Positions 51,601 to 56,191 are shown, numbered from the stretch's first letter. The stretch: DNA of 64,000 bases from Cladopsammia gracilis (GCA_022457155.1 JAJGOT010000602.1:124001-188000), one strand, 5' to 3'. Notes: generated from the letters alone by a model not told the origin. Numbers and translations are program-made.

Positions 51601-52297
51601 AAGCGCCCCTAGTCTAAAGGTTCATGTTCAAAACCAAATTTCGGAAAATCAATCAGGGAAATCGTCCAGTGGTAAGTACGCTACTGCCTGGCTTGAGCAT
51701 AGCTCCGCGGATGGAAGCTACGAGTATGCAATTTACGTGAAAACACCATCATACCCGCGCACTGCAGAAGCCGCTTGGAATTTACAAAAAAATAACAAGC
51801 AGCTATATGAAGTGCTTAAGCAAGATGATAAAGCACATGTTGTGAAATTTCATTCAGCACTAGACCGTTTGACAGCAATAAATGCTTTGTATGGTTACGC
51901 GATTTTTCAGCCCGCAACAACACTTCCGCAGGGCCCAATCAAAGCAGTGAACAAGCAGTGTCGCATTATGGCAGTCGAATCAGACACGGAGCTCTACATC
52001 AGCATCAGCTATCCTGATCTGGACTTTAATACCGCAACAGTGTTGCACACGTTAAAAGATGTAGGAACGAAGGAGATGTTCGACATGGTAAGCAACGAAA
52101 ATGAAGTACAGGTCACCCTGGCATTCCATGTGGTCAAGACCTTTCCAAAGCCAGTGGTTCATGGATCCCCACCTGACTATGTACCTAATATTCGAGTGGA
52201 TTCGACATCTTCACCACCTCTTCCCAACAAGGGCAACAAAATAGTTTTCACTAATCTTAAGAATGGGTTCAGCGTTGAAATAAAATTAAAGAAATAA
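3220..52297 (+). CDS. Secreted C-type lectin / chondroitinase ABC-like (PL8) lyase, 5 coding exons
   Basis: Joined coding exons are 3220-3292, 12330-12713, 12975-13031, 47523-49540 and 50861-52297. All introns have GT-AG ends and phases 1,1,1,0. The sum is 3969 nt, a whole number of codons giving 1322 residues and a TAA stop. Layout: signal peptide about 1-24, C-type lectin domain about 26-152, Pro/Thr/Ser/Gly linker 153-171, then about 1150 residues resembling chondroitinase ABC (family 8 lyases, which cleave chondroitin/dermatan sulfate or hyaluronan by beta-elimination). It is probably secreted. A role in matrix remodelling or in digesting host, prey or microbial glycans is inference, with the lectin domain as a possible targeting module. 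The ATG is supported by an acceptor AG 15 nt upstream, conserved in the second gene copy, so a non-coding 5' exon probably exists upstream. Further skipped exons in the 34-kb third intron cannot be excluded. Confidence 0.82.
3593..4389. other. Intron 1 sequence, nothing recognised
   Basis: AT-rich intronic DNA with no supported exon or element. Confidence 0.4.
4390..4530. mobile_element. MITE-like inverted-repeat element, 141 bp
   Basis: GTAATTTAATGGTAATTGA at the left end is mirrored by TCAATTACCACTTTATTAC at the right end. The centre carries short tandem palindromes of the type GCGATATCGCG. Confidence 0.65.
4832..4926. repeat. Short tandem repeat (AAGTCTG/AAGTCAA)
   Basis: An imperfect array of 7- to 10-bp units related to GAAGTCTGAAGTC and AAAAGTC. 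Confidence 0.8.
5125..5304. mobile_element. Foldback MITE, 180 bp
   Basis: Two arms of about 60-70 bp form an imperfect inverted repeat. The left arm begins TATCACATTCGCCACTTT, and the right arm ends AAAGTGGCGAGTGTGATA. No coding potential. Confidence 0.75.
5698..5770. repeat. (TAA)n microsatellite
   Basis: An almost pure TAA array directly next to the gypsy element's left end, interrupted near 5765. Confidence 0.95.
5774..5959 (+). repeat. 5' LTR of gypsy element
   Basis: Begins TGTAATG and ends ATTACA. It differs from the 3' LTR at five positions I can count over 186 bp, with no indels. Confidence 0.95.
6053..7738 (+). pseudogene. gag, protease and start of reverse transcriptase (broken)
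   Basis: One reading frame runs from 6053, interrupted by in-frame stops at 6245-6247 (TGA) and 6596-6598 (TAA). It carries a gag capsid-like region, a cysteine-rich pair ending in the zinc knuckle CLNCGKMNHFSKVC (CX2CX4HX4C), the aspartic protease motif DSGATVN, and the first part of reverse transcriptase. The frame is lost near 7713 by what looks like a single-base deletion, ending at 7738. Confidence 0.88.
7723..8500 (+). pseudogene. Reverse transcriptase and start of RNase H (frameshifted fragment)
   Basis: In the +1 frame relative to the preceding piece, this holds the RT core (FSKIDLNQGYHQI, then the SDD catalytic box in NISDDIYVGG), the thumb/connection region, and the RNase H opening IFVDGSPIGLGAVL. 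A second frameshift at about 8465-8490 moves the rest of RNase H into the original frame. Confidence 0.88.
8447..10252 (+). pseudogene. RNase H end and integrase (premature stop)
   Basis: The RNase H remainder (ITDHQPLV) is followed by the integrase HHCC zinc-binding segment (HEGHLG ... CLPCQ) and a DDE core (SIDFAHV; RSDNGPPF; NGEVERFVK). A TGA at 10124-10126 truncates the frame. The same frame continues 42 codons to a TAG at 10250-10252, with a basic tail typical of gypsy integrase ends, so the TGA is probably a recent mutation (CGA to TGA). Confidence 0.88.
10469..10654 (+). repeat. 3' LTR of gypsy element
   Basis: Same 186-bp length and TG...CA ends as the 5' LTR. It is preceded by the polypurine tract and followed by ATAAT. 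Confidence 0.95.
11004..11130. repeat. (AAT)n microsatellite
   Basis: About 35 near-perfect AAT units with a few substitutions at the right end. Any apparent poly-Asn reading frame here is an artefact. Confidence 0.95.
11585..12092. mobile_element. Possible TIR element with AAT-rich interior
   Basis: Inverted arms of about 42 bp at 11585-11627 and 12053-12092, with a shared core AATGAACCGTC plus CGAATATATGATATAT. The ends are unclear and no target duplication was identified. Confidence 0.4.
11983..12045. repeat. (TAA)n microsatellite
   Basis: A nearly pure TAA run of about 20 units. Confidence 0.93.
12330..12713 (+). CDS. Exon 2 (C-type lectin domain) of lectin-lyase gene
   Basis: A phase 1-1 exon encodes one complete lectin fold. 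It has an N-terminal CSSC, the helix cysteine in QQFC, a WIGL-like WHIGL, a WKW, an FNDL in place of the usual WND, and a terminal YICE. The helix-to-end disulfide pair is present, but the usual inner (C2-C3) cysteine pair is missing, and QPS replaces an EPN or QPD sugar-binding triplet. Calcium-dependent sugar binding is therefore uncertain. The symmetric 1-1 phase makes the exon a shuffleable module. The donor GTAAGT is at 12714. Confidence 0.88.
12714..12974. other. Intron 2
   Basis: A 261-bp phase-1 intron, GTAAGT to ACATAG. Nothing else seen. Confidence 0.75.
12975..13031 (+). CDS. Exon 3 (linker) of lectin-lyase gene
   Basis: A 57-nt phase 1-1 exon between acceptor ACATAG and donor GTAATT encodes a Thr/Gly/Pro/Ser/Gln-rich hinge (EKTTGQPAPPVSPSTGQQG). 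It joins the lectin and lyase modules and preserves the frame whether included or skipped. Confidence 0.7.
13032..13545. other. Start of intron 3, nothing recognised
   Basis: Begins with donor GTAATT. AT-rich, with no supported feature. Confidence 0.4.
13546..13678. mobile_element. hAT-like MITE, 133 bp
   Basis: The inverted arms GTTTCTTGGTGTTGCGGA (13550-13567) and its complement (13658-13675) are perfect over 18 bp. CCAAACGAA flanks both sides (13537-13545 and 13679-13687), an 8- to 9-bp target duplication. A relative with the end CAGGGTGTTCC begins at 18396. Confidence 0.7.
13679..16090. other. Intron 3 segment, no gene; contains a dispersed inverted-repeat partner
   Basis: No supported exon. 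Blocks at about 14277-14345 and 14820-14905 match, inverted, sequence at about 46880-47050 (core AAAACCAGTTACTGGTGAAAATTT is shared). Confidence 0.5.
16091..16801 (-). pseudogene. CR1/L2-like non-LTR retrotransposon, 3' end (5'-truncated)
   Basis: An open - strand frame of 202 codons (16801 to 16193) encodes the C-terminal part of a LINE reverse transcriptase: LGLQVDSTLSYDEHV, VLRELRWLPV, and the family-typical end WNSLP followed by PIFKRHLKEFL. The element is truncated upstream, so the finger and palm motifs, including the catalytic box, are missing. The 3' tail (16091-16120 on the + strand) is a TGAT-type microsatellite, as is common at CR1/L2 ends. It sits antisense to the host gene. Confidence 0.85.
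16802..17978. other. Intron 3 segment, nothing recognised
   Basis: No supported feature. A short GC-rich patch lies around 16820-16900. Confidence 0.4.
17979..18153. mobile_element. Foldback MITE, 175 bp
   Basis: Almost the whole unit is an inverted repeat. ATAGGCCATTTCCGAGTTGC at the left is mirrored by GCAACTCGGAAATGGCCTAT at the right. Arms are about 75 bp with a short loop near 18065. Confidence 0.82.
18161..18310. mobile_element. MITE with TGGTTTTCAC ends, 150 bp
   Basis: TGGTTTTCAC at the left and GTGAAAACCA at the right, plus internal inverted blocks around GGCCATGTTGGTG / CACCAACATGGCC. It lies 7 bp from the preceding foldback element. Confidence 0.65.
18396..18508. mobile_element. 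Partial hAT-like MITE related to 13546-13678
   Basis: Begins CAGGGTGTTCCTTCGTGTTG and follows the internal sequence of the element at 13546. The right terminal repeat is not found. Confidence 0.5.
18594..18612. other. Perfect GC-rich stem-loop
   Basis: GCCGGGCC-GAA-GGCCCGGC, an 8-bp stem with a 3-nt loop, in a GC-rich patch about 600 bp upstream of the Helitron first exon. It could belong to a Helitron end or to its promoter; function unknown. Confidence 0.5.
19207..19798 (+). CDS. Helitron gene exon 1 (repetitive coiled-coil N-terminus)
   Basis: About seven tandem 57-bp units encode the 19-residue motif RTEEQRQAELERDRERRRN with minor variation. Such charged repeats are common at the N-terminus of Helitron proteins. 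Long frames on the opposite strand (about 150-200 codons) are by-products of the repeat. Confidence 0.75.
19207..29367 (+). CDS. Helitron replicase-helicase (two exons), frame open
   Basis: Exon 1 (19207-19798) and exon 2 (24368-29367) join in phase 1 (donor GTACAG, acceptor CATTAG) into 1863 residues without a stop. The N-terminus has 19-residue Arg/Glu-rich repeats, probably coiled coil. Next comes a cysteine-rich DUF6570-like region (about 330-500), then the Helitron-type Rep domain with the HUH motif in QIHWHQLSW (His833, His835) and a two-tyrosine motif YVCGY (Tyr1043, Tyr1047). A PIF1-like SF1 helicase follows, with Walker A GTGGTGKS (1367-1374), GDERSM, GDDVQLPPV, and a C-terminal IHKCQGMTVG plus FVALSRAK. 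Such proteins drive rolling-circle transposition. Intactness suggests recent activity. The start ATG is the first in frame; an AG just upstream (19199-19200) leaves room for another 5' exon. Confidence 0.85.
21603..21750. mobile_element. Foldback MITE, 148 bp
   Basis: TTACTTCACGGTT at the left and AACCGTAAAGTAA at the right, with long imperfect arms that include TTTTTATTCACTCGTTGG and its complement. Confidence 0.7.
22330..22834. mobile_element. pogo-like non-autonomous element, 505 bp
   Basis: Terminal inverted repeats CAGTGGAACCCCG... / ...CGGGGTTCCACTG are flanked by TA on both sides, as in Tc1/mariner-pogo elements. The interior has a direct repeat of about 63 bp (about 22440-22500 and 22503-22565, TTAATACGGCCAATGGCCAC...). 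No transposase frame. Confidence 0.78.
23059..23909. mobile_element. Non-autonomous TIR element, about 850 bp
   Basis: GCCTGAATCGCACTT at the left and AAGTGCGATTCAGGC at the right form perfect 15-bp termini. Subterminal GGACAATTTT... blocks are also inverted. Target duplication is unclear; TTA is possible. Confidence 0.6.
24368..29367 (+). CDS. Helitron gene exon 2 (Rep plus PIF1-like helicase)
   Basis: One uninterrupted 5-kb exon ends with TAG at 29365-29367. It carries all HUH, two-Tyr and helicase motifs listed in the gene entry. The exon is open from 24368, upstream of the GTG at 24424, which supports splicing rather than an independent start. Confidence 0.9.
29368..32103. other. Downstream of Helitron gene, no gene supported
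   Basis: AT-rich sequence, probably including the Helitron 3' flank. Imperfect repeats of GCAGATGGCAGCTAGCAAA occur at 29832-29990. A + strand open stretch at 31765-32100 (111 codons) with a possible acceptor TTTCTACAG at 31851 is unrecognised and may be chance. No clear Helitron 3' hairpin plus CTRR end could be assigned. Confidence 0.4.
32104..32209. repeat. Outer inverted repeat, left arm
   Basis: Matches the complement of 41294-41410 over about 106-117 bp with indels, beginning CAATAGCCCTTTTCACG and ending in a GATAGCCGCCATG block. Confidence 0.75.
32248..32299. repeat. (ATT)n microsatellite
   Basis: About 17 ATT units. Confidence 0.93.
32469..32520 (+). repeat. Left terminal inverted repeat of the 8.28-kb transposon
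   Basis: About 52 bp, ending near CACACGGCACG. It is complementary to 40696-40747. Confidence 0.9.
32786..34714 (+). CDS. DUF7869-type transposase-like protein
   Basis: A single-exon frame of 642 residues. The N-terminus (about 1-75) is acidic. A CxC...C cluster (CGCSYGEKATPC) lies near residue 86, and a second zinc pair CWTC at 294-297. The C-terminal half looks like an RNase H-fold integrase: SFDYAQ (Asp374) and IHADNCGAQNKNN (Asp453) are candidate catalytic acids, followed by the family hallmark GHTKFAPDWCFG. The third acid is not assigned. Proteins of this type occur in many copies in invertebrate and fish genomes. Position between inverted termini supports a transposase role. Two AATAAA signals (34759-34764 and 34779-34784) follow the stop. 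Cut-and-paste activity is inference. Confidence 0.8.
   Translation: MQSQNQEYSYFLTGEEDLESVVEAYFGARPVNEGDDQEGYDYSSETDESESDQENETDSDVDQFEFSEFDISERSKVEAFVSKTCGCSYGEKATPCSSTIKFENIIDCRNNCVELTSTELDLVILGTIHNSINYDEVSYSGRTEKKRQRTRMPFYFHGHQICRRTFLFMHRIHKTRFYSLVKHYRNNGLSLRTHGNKKRLPSSTCNAETVERVVKFIMNVAEDQALLLPGRVPNFKRIDVKLLPSSLTKCKLWKSYQDACNVAGQVAVGYSKFCDLWNQLCPFIIIMRPASDLCWTCQKNNNQILKSANLPETEKAEVVRQQELHLRLAAGEREFYKSCCKTAKEALAEPLKNVDFSEKRELCSLQGTAHYSFDYAQQLHYPADPYQPGPIYFKTPRKCGLFGVCCEAIPRQVNFLIDETVLTGKGANSTISYVHYFFERHGLGETSAQIHADNCGAQNKNNPFMWYYLWRVMTGLHETIDYNFLLAGHTKFAPDWCFGLVKQKTRKTFISSLFDIARAVEDSATVNTAEFVGLHNGTVLVTTYDWMSFLEAFFKKIPQLKTFHHFRFNKDYPGTVFCKQYWSSEEQAIRILKSESNVPQPHLLPSVISPKGISRERAEYLFKEIREFCRSGTEDLVAPEVN
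34759..34784 (+). terminator. Polyadenylation signals of transposase gene
   Basis: Two AATAAA hexamers, 45 and 65 nt after the stop codon. Confidence 0.65.
35120..35690. repeat. Pair of 37-bp direct repeats
   Basis: AAAGTTAAGTGTGATGTAAT... at 35120-35156 recurs at 35654-35690 with one or two differences. The spacing is 534 bp, within the transposon. Confidence 0.8.
35124..35363 (-). CDS. Small hypothetical protein, 79 aa, in the transposon
   Basis: The - strand frame extends upstream to 35465, but the Met at 35363 (MEGILDNINS...) gives the most gene-like start. The product is Leu/Glu/Arg-rich with heptad-like spacing (LDLLENLQEQ...VLRN; YCSLRDNVLSMIRHMDYLEEAL), so it may form a helical bundle or coiled coil. 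No family is recognised. Its last ~12 codons lie in a 37-bp direct repeat (35120-35156 and 35654-35690). It could be a third transposon gene or chance. Confidence 0.4.
   Translation of the reverse strand: MEGILDNINSIRDERLDLLENLQEQRAEVVHVLRNTPTITQQDLSQTLEVYCSLRDNVLSMIRHMDYLEEALIHRLHHT
36200..36514. mobile_element. Nested inverted-repeat element, 315 bp
   Basis: Outer arms TAGAGTGATTTTACTTCAAC (36200) and its complement ending at 36514 enclose a second pair, ACAGTTAACCCGTGAAA (36295-36311) and its complement (to 36419). It may be one MITE inside another, located between the two genes of the large transposon. Confidence 0.65.
36591..36683 (+). promoter_or_regulatory. TATA box followed by AATAAA, possible promoter or solo-LTR-like unit
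   Basis: TATAAAAG at 36591-36598 lies about 800 bp upstream of the BEN-gene ATG and could be its promoter. An AATAAA 87 bp downstream (36678-36683) gives an LTR-like TATA/poly(A) arrangement, but no paired LTR ends were found. Confidence 0.35.
37397..39172 (+). CDS. BEN-domain protein, three exons, transposon-borne
   Basis: Exons 37397-37601, 37734-37909 and 38321-39172 join (phases 1 and 0, GT-AG) into 410 residues plus TGA. The ATG has a good context (AATCATGG) and begins MALRSLTKIP. The middle is a charged coiled-coil stretch (EQDHKQAELKKKRAEKQ; LRQQIQGLQEVVREL). The C-terminal ~90 residues resemble a BEN domain: a helical region with LACVDVLFSNDEMARGNTSG, LSYLILALKRKF, WNQIV, and a basic end NSKCRGKRRTL. 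BEN domains bind DNA or chromatin proteins. It shares strand and terminal repeats with the transposase gene, so a cofactor or DNA-targeting role is plausible inference. Confidence 0.68.
39173..40695. other. Transposon right part, no gene
   Basis: No supported frame. It contains GC-richer stretches and subterminal motifs close to the right terminus. Confidence 0.4.
40696..40747 (-). repeat. Right terminal inverted repeat of the 8.28-kb transposon
   Basis: Complement of 32469-32520, with about four mismatches and no indel over 52 bp. Confidence 0.9.
41294..41410. repeat. Outer inverted repeat, right arm
   Basis: Complement of 32104-32209, with the end AAAAGGGCTATTG. Together the arms enclose the 8.28-kb transposon asymmetrically. 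Confidence 0.75.
41411..42646. other. Intron 3 segment, nothing recognised
   Basis: AT-rich sequence without a supported gene or element. Confidence 0.4.
42647..43101. mobile_element. hAT-like non-autonomous element, 455 bp
   Basis: Ends CAGGGTTTTTGTT at the left and AACAAAAACCCTG at the right, flanked on both sides by CAATAAG (42640-42646 and 43102-43108). CAGGG termini and a 7- to 8-bp duplication fit hAT elements. No transposase. Confidence 0.75.
43102..43906. other. Intron 3 segment, nothing recognised
   Basis: AT-rich sequence with no supported feature. Confidence 0.4.
43907..44052 (-). CDS. Isolated exon with CCHC zinc knuckle and RGG-like tail (partial)
   Basis: On the - strand, an acceptor TTTTGCAG (complement at 44053-44060) opens a frame with CFNCGRAGHLRWQC (CX2CX4HX4C), then a basic Gly/Arg stretch (RRERGGRRGG), and a TAA at 43907-43909. 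This combination suits a nucleic-acid-binding protein or a retroelement gag tail. No upstream exon could be identified, so it may be a captured fragment. Confidence 0.42.
44497..44682. mobile_element. Foldback MITE, about 186 bp
   Basis: Arms of about 70 bp around a short GC-rich loop. The left arm contains GACGTCAAAATGTGGTAAGA, and the right arm contains its complement with few mismatches. AACAAAT-type ends occur on both sides. Confidence 0.75.
44683..47522. other. End of intron 3, no gene
   Basis: Contains a (CAAT)n array (45585-45616) and, at about 46880-47050, a block that is the inverted counterpart of 14277-14905. No supported exon. Confidence 0.5.
45585..45616. repeat. (CAAT)n microsatellite
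   Basis: About eight CAAT units. Confidence 0.9.
47523..49540 (+). CDS. Exon 4 (PL8 lyase N-terminal and catalytic helical domain)
   Basis: This 2018-nt exon spans residues 172-844, from acceptor AACCAG to donor GTAAGT. The first ~170 residues form a beta-rich jelly-roll-like segment (from CDDTLDFED) as in chondroitinase ABC N-domains. The rest is the alpha-helical catalytic domain. Candidate catalytic residues, by resemblance to chondroitinase ABC, are His697/His698 with Tyr702/Tyr706 in FHHMTFYASAY and Arg759 in GGRFPDYSR. The single very large exon fits a lineage that once lacked introns, for example an ancestral bacterial gene. That origin is inference. Confidence 0.85.
49655..49801 (+). 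pseudogene. Decayed duplicate of the last part of exon 4
   Basis: Similar to 49405-49545. The shared features are FERxYQP, GKxYFN and a former exon end at ATGAGC. The donor is damaged (GCATAGTAAGT against GCAAGGTAAGT). An AG before the block (CATTCCAG) resembles an acceptor, and the frame has no stop until after the damaged donor. Confidence 0.7.
49954..50662. repeat. 112-bp identical direct repeats flanking about 485 bp
   Basis: 49954-50065 and 50551-50662 match without any difference I can see (begins ATATTTGTTGTAGTGTGTAG). Between them is a 41-bp tandem pair at 50395-50435 and 50436-50476 (CGTCATACCTACAGACAATG...). Confidence 0.85.
50861..52297 (+). CDS. Exon 5 (PL8 lyase central and C-terminal beta domains)
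   Basis: A terminal exon of 478 codons plus TAA, in phase 0 after acceptor CTGTTTAG. The conserved family motif DWTKIPGTTT lies at residues 930-939. A Glu in SPEGHWTKN (residue 861) is a possible counterpart of the catalytic glutamate. The remainder is beta-rich, as expected for the beta-sandwich domains of family 8 lyases. No canonical AATAAA is evident just downstream; ATTAAA-like sequences occur around 52474 and 52543. Confidence 0.85.
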   Translation, partial: VHSLATSTSVSAELSPEGHWTKNFAALSIHRRKDWVVTVKGFNKYIWDFEGTSSENPNGIFASHGSMLIANSEEALKAHDVNAGWDWTKIPGTTTMSLTANERKLKKDRNFSPQSSAGGVTFQGPDVVSTLSNGMFAMDFHQPNYDFLNKHTFQNIKLYFKKSVFFFQNLLVCLGSNIRMDNGPGKQVQTTLFQDKLVQGPSTFFIKVDGARKDNTASAITPSSQEGATSYTILVDTKGNSYYIPSSSAPSLKVHVQNQISENQSGKSSSGKYATAWLEHSSADGSYEYAIYVKTPSYPRTAEAAWNLQKNNKQLYEVLKQDDKAHVVKFHSALDRLTAINALYGYAIFQPATTLPQGPIKAVNKQCRIMAVESDTELYISISYPDLDFNTATVLHTLKDVGTKEMFDMVSNENEVQVTLAFHVVKTFPKPVVHGSPPDYVPNIRVDSTSSPPLPNKGNKIVFTNLKNGFSVEIKLKK

Positions 52298-52661
52298 TGA
52301 GTTAACGTTTTGAAGCTTAATACTTAGAGTTACTGTGGAGGTAACTGAGGATGGAACCATCTGTTTTCAGAGTTTTTAAGACGTCTTTTTGGCGTATCTT
52401 TAATATACAGCAAAATCGAATATATTTATAGTGCATGTTTAAAAGATATATTTGTAATATATCACTGCTTGGCATTAAAATAATAAGTCGCCTATTACGA
52501 TAAGAATAGAGAATGATTAATATTTTTCTCACAGAAAACTCATTAAAATTAAAACACACCACCGTGTCCCGGTTTTTGTTGTCTTGCTTGCTTCAGGAAG
52601 TCGTTAGAGAGTCGTGCATTTATTACACCAACGTGGGATGTATAATGGACTAAGCCAGCTA
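52298..52661. other. 3' flank of lectin-lyase gene
   Basis: AT-rich, presumably 3' UTR and terminator. No clear AATAAA. Confidence 0.4.
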
Positions 52662-53150
52662 CAGTCAACTCCCGTTATAGCGGACACCCTCGGGACCGCG
52701 ATTTGGTGTCCGAAATAGGGAGAGTCTGTAGTAGCGGGATGCGAGAATTTTTTTATTTTAAACCATATTTACAGTAGGGGGTCACATGTGTGTTCATTTT
52801 CATTAACTCCAGTACCTTTTTCAGACCCATTGTCGCACGTAAAGAGCGTCACAACTTTATTTACAAACAGAACAGAACTTAACAGAACAGACCAAAAAAG
52901 ACAAAGACAATTTCAAAAAGCAGAAAAATAGACTTGATGTAAGTGTGCAAATATTCCAAGATGCTGCTCGGTGTCCGCTATAACGAGAAAGAAAACAATA
53001 AAATTGTGACGTTGGGACCGAATAAAGTGTCCGTAAGTCCGTAATAGCGAGAGTCCGTAATAGCGGGAGTTTGTTTCAGTCAAACGTCTGTAACTTTCGC
53101 CACCGCTGCTGTCCGTAATAGCGAGGTGTCCGCAAGGCGAGAGTTGACTG
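52662..53150. mobile_element. pogo-like non-autonomous element, 489 bp
   Basis: CAGTCAACTCCCGTTATAGC at the left and GCGAGAGTTGACTG at the right are flanked by TA on both sides. Several internal copies of TCCGTAATAGCGAG occur near the right end. Different in sequence from the element at 22330, but the same structural type. Confidence 0.75.
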
Positions 53151-53152
53151 TA

Positions 53153-54626
53153 TAGGGTTCACGGCCACAGTTATTGTTAAATTCCTACCGCGCTCATAGA
53201 GGACTTGTCGATATGCCCTTTCACCAACTCAAAAAAGCAATATATCTGTAACATACAATATTAAATATTATATGTCTATTTCTGTGATAAAATACCTATC
53301 TCTTATCTCTGGATTCACGTTGGTCTTGTTACGAAACGCATTCGTAACAAAGCATTACTCACTAAGTTTACGGCTGATGGAAGGAGCGAGCAAATGAGTG
53401 AGTGAATTTAATTTAGCCACCGTTACTGATAACCTGCGCGTATTTAATCACGGGTTCAAAAGTTAGATAACACTACATTCACTACATTCAGTAGCCGACA
53501 CTTCAAAGCTCGATCGCTAAGAAAATTGCAAATTATATAAAACCAGAAACCCATAAGTGTGTTGAAACGTGCAACTGTCTCTTGCACGCATCAAAACAAG
53601 CTTCCGATTATTCAATTTGATAAGAAGTTGTTACAGCCATAGTTGGAAAATCAAGATAAAAATATTAACCAATCAGTTCGCTAGAACAACTTGCTTCCAA
53701 TCTCGAGGGACTGAGAGGTTTCCAAATATGGTATTAAGCAAAAAATGAAGATTCGGAAGCTGTGAATGCGCGTTACACGTTTCAACCCACTTATGGGTTT
53801 CTGATAAAACACAAAACTTGCCGAAACAAAAGTCCCACAGGAATAAGCCGCGAACACAATATCAAACGGTCCTATCCATGAACCAGGCAATGAACGCCTT
53901 GAACTTGATGAACTTGCATTGTCTTAAAAACTTGCAATTGTACGCTGTCGTTCTTTCTTTTGCTTCTCAATTAAACACGAGAGATTTTGTGGTATGCATT
54001 TCATGGCTTAAAGCCATACAGTCGTCGACATGTACTAAAATATGCGTGCATAAATTTGCATGCGCTAATGTGACGCAAAAAAAATAAACCTCAGAGCCGG
54101 ATTTAAAACTCGTGTGCTGCGCGCCACGAGTGATAATAGTTCTTGAATCAAAATACGTGTCATTAAACTCACATGATGTGAAATTACATACCAAGAAGCC
54201 CTCTACTAAGCGGTCACTTATAAAATCCGCGGAAATCGCTTCCCACATTTACTGTAAATTTGACCTCTTTTAAGCGGTCACCTCTATAAAGCGGACGCGG
54301 TCACCGTTTAGACTTCCCAGTTGGCTAATTTTATTATTTTTCACCTCTATTAAACGGTCACCTAATTATTTTACAATGCAGTATTTTTGACAAGACGGTA
54401 CTAGCATGTCCAGTTTCTTTTAACAGCTCATGATGGGTGTAATTAGCGTAAGAATGCATACTACTGTTTAATATTACATTTGGGCTAATAGGCTTGTGTG
54501 GACAGAAACAAAGGCAGAGGAACAAGCTGAACAGCTGAAAGGTGACTGCAGAGTTTAATGGTCACGAAGAACTTTCACTGGCATTAAGCAGAGTGTGTCA
54601 TTTGCTACACAGCATCTCACACAGTT
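53153..54626. other. Intergenic, degenerate repeat fragments
   Basis: No gene. A fragment at about 54205-54365 contains repeated AAGCGGTCACC-type units like a pogo-like terminus. Confidence 0.45.
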
Positions 54627-54721
54627 AGTCTCCTACGCAGCTGCTATTAGGGCTCGTCACGCAATGCTCCTCCGAGAGGAGCATTGCGTGACGAGCCCTA
54701 ATAACGGCTACGTAGGAGACT
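54627..54721. mobile_element. Near-perfect palindromic MITE, 95 bp
   Basis: Arms of about 46 bp (AGTCTCCTACG... / ...CGTAGGAGACT) with the central GAGGAGCATTGCGTGACGAG and its complement. Only about four mismatches near CAGCTGC / GCTACGT. TA follows and precedes the ends. Confidence 0.85.
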
Positions 54722-54944
54722 AAAGCACAGTCAGCCATTACTGATTCTTCGCTTCCTCTTAAATGTCATGCCAAAACGTTAAATGATGAGGTTCAGTTGC
54801 AACAAAGACACTTGCATTGCGAACAATATTGGTCAATATTGTACTGTACAGGCAATTACTTTATTTTTATTTACTCATATGTTGCATTACAGCTGCTGAT
54901 AACAATAAAATGTACATTATATGACCATCATTTAGCATTCTAGG

Positions 54945-55310
54945 GGGCCGATTACATGGCGAATTTCAGCCCGGGCTGAGATTTCAGTCCGGCTGACCGG
55001 ACTGAGATTTCAGCCCGGATTCCGAAATAAATCCTCTAAATGAAGTTAGCCATAACAGAAACCGGGCTGGAGTTTTCAGCCCAGCCAAACGGGCTGAAAT
55101 TCCCCATGTAATCGGATCAGAATTTCAGCCCGGGCTGAAAAGTAAATTTGGGCATGCGCAGTGACTCCATTTTGATTCTCGTTATCATTATTCCCGGGCA
55201 ATTTCAAACTTAGCGCCAGGGCTAAAATCTCAGCCCGGGCTGAAATTTGTCATGTAATCACAGCGAAATTTCAGCCCGGTTGACCGGGCTGAAATTGATG
55301 GTTTTCATAT
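54945..55310. mobile_element. MITE-like cluster of TTTCAGCCCGG inverted repeats
   Basis: Ten or so copies of ATTTCAGCCCGG or its complement in both orientations. The ends are related to CCGATTACATGG / CATGTAATC. Borders are approximate. Confidence 0.6.
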
Positions 55311-56191
55311 ATTTTTTGGCTCAAATGGGCCAACTTTTAGCTAAGAAAATAAATAGATTGCGCGCCTGACCATAACTTAATTTGAAAAATTATAAATCAG
55401 TGAAACATGGACGTCAATGTTTTAGTATAAAAAAACGGATGGAAAACTTCATTTCATAGGCAGTTTAAAAGCGACGGTCGGCAAAAAATCGAGCAATGTC
55501 CAAATTTTCTGGCGAAACTTGGGAAATCGATTTATCTCATCTTTTGTCCAGAATTAACCTTTAGGTGGGTAAGTAACGTGGCGTAGTTTATATTTGATAG
55601 CAAAACGTATTTTTGAGAAAATTGGGGCAATCGATCTTAGCAGCGTAAACTGAAAAATAACTGAATTTTAAAACAGGAAAATCATCACTTTTTGATGTGT
55701 TCGCGTTTGTTTTAGAAGAAGCTTACAGGAAAATCGGAATACTTTATATCGAAAGACAATCTTCTCTCTTATATAATATAAGAAGAATTTGTTGTTCTAG
55801 TAATATCTGGCAAATTCAAACCGACTAAAAAAATTAACGGCATGTTTTTGCACCTATAGGCGAATTCTGTATTATAATGCCGAAGGCTCGAAATTCTCTC
55901 ATACTTGGACTTTTATTACGACCTTGATGTAATTAAAACCAAGTTGGGTTATCCATTGAGATTTTCACAAAACGTTGTTAAAATTGACGAATTTCGACCG
56001 GGATGTTGTTTTGTGCCGTTTAAAGTAATTTCAAGTTACTTTAAACTGTTAGCGAAAAAAACAGCAGGACAAGCAAACCGCTATTTGAGGTTAATGCAAA
56101 AAACGAAAATCGCATTATTTTCCAACAAAAAGGATCGCCGTCAGCGCATGGAGATCACGCGAGACCTGATCATGTTAATTTACTGCTGTCA
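55311..56191. other. Intergenic, no firm gene
   Basis: An open + strand stretch at 55905-56231 (108 codons, followed by a donor-like CAAG|GTAAGA) is unrecognised. It overlaps the - strand zinc-finger remnant, so I do not call it a gene. Confidence 0.3.
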
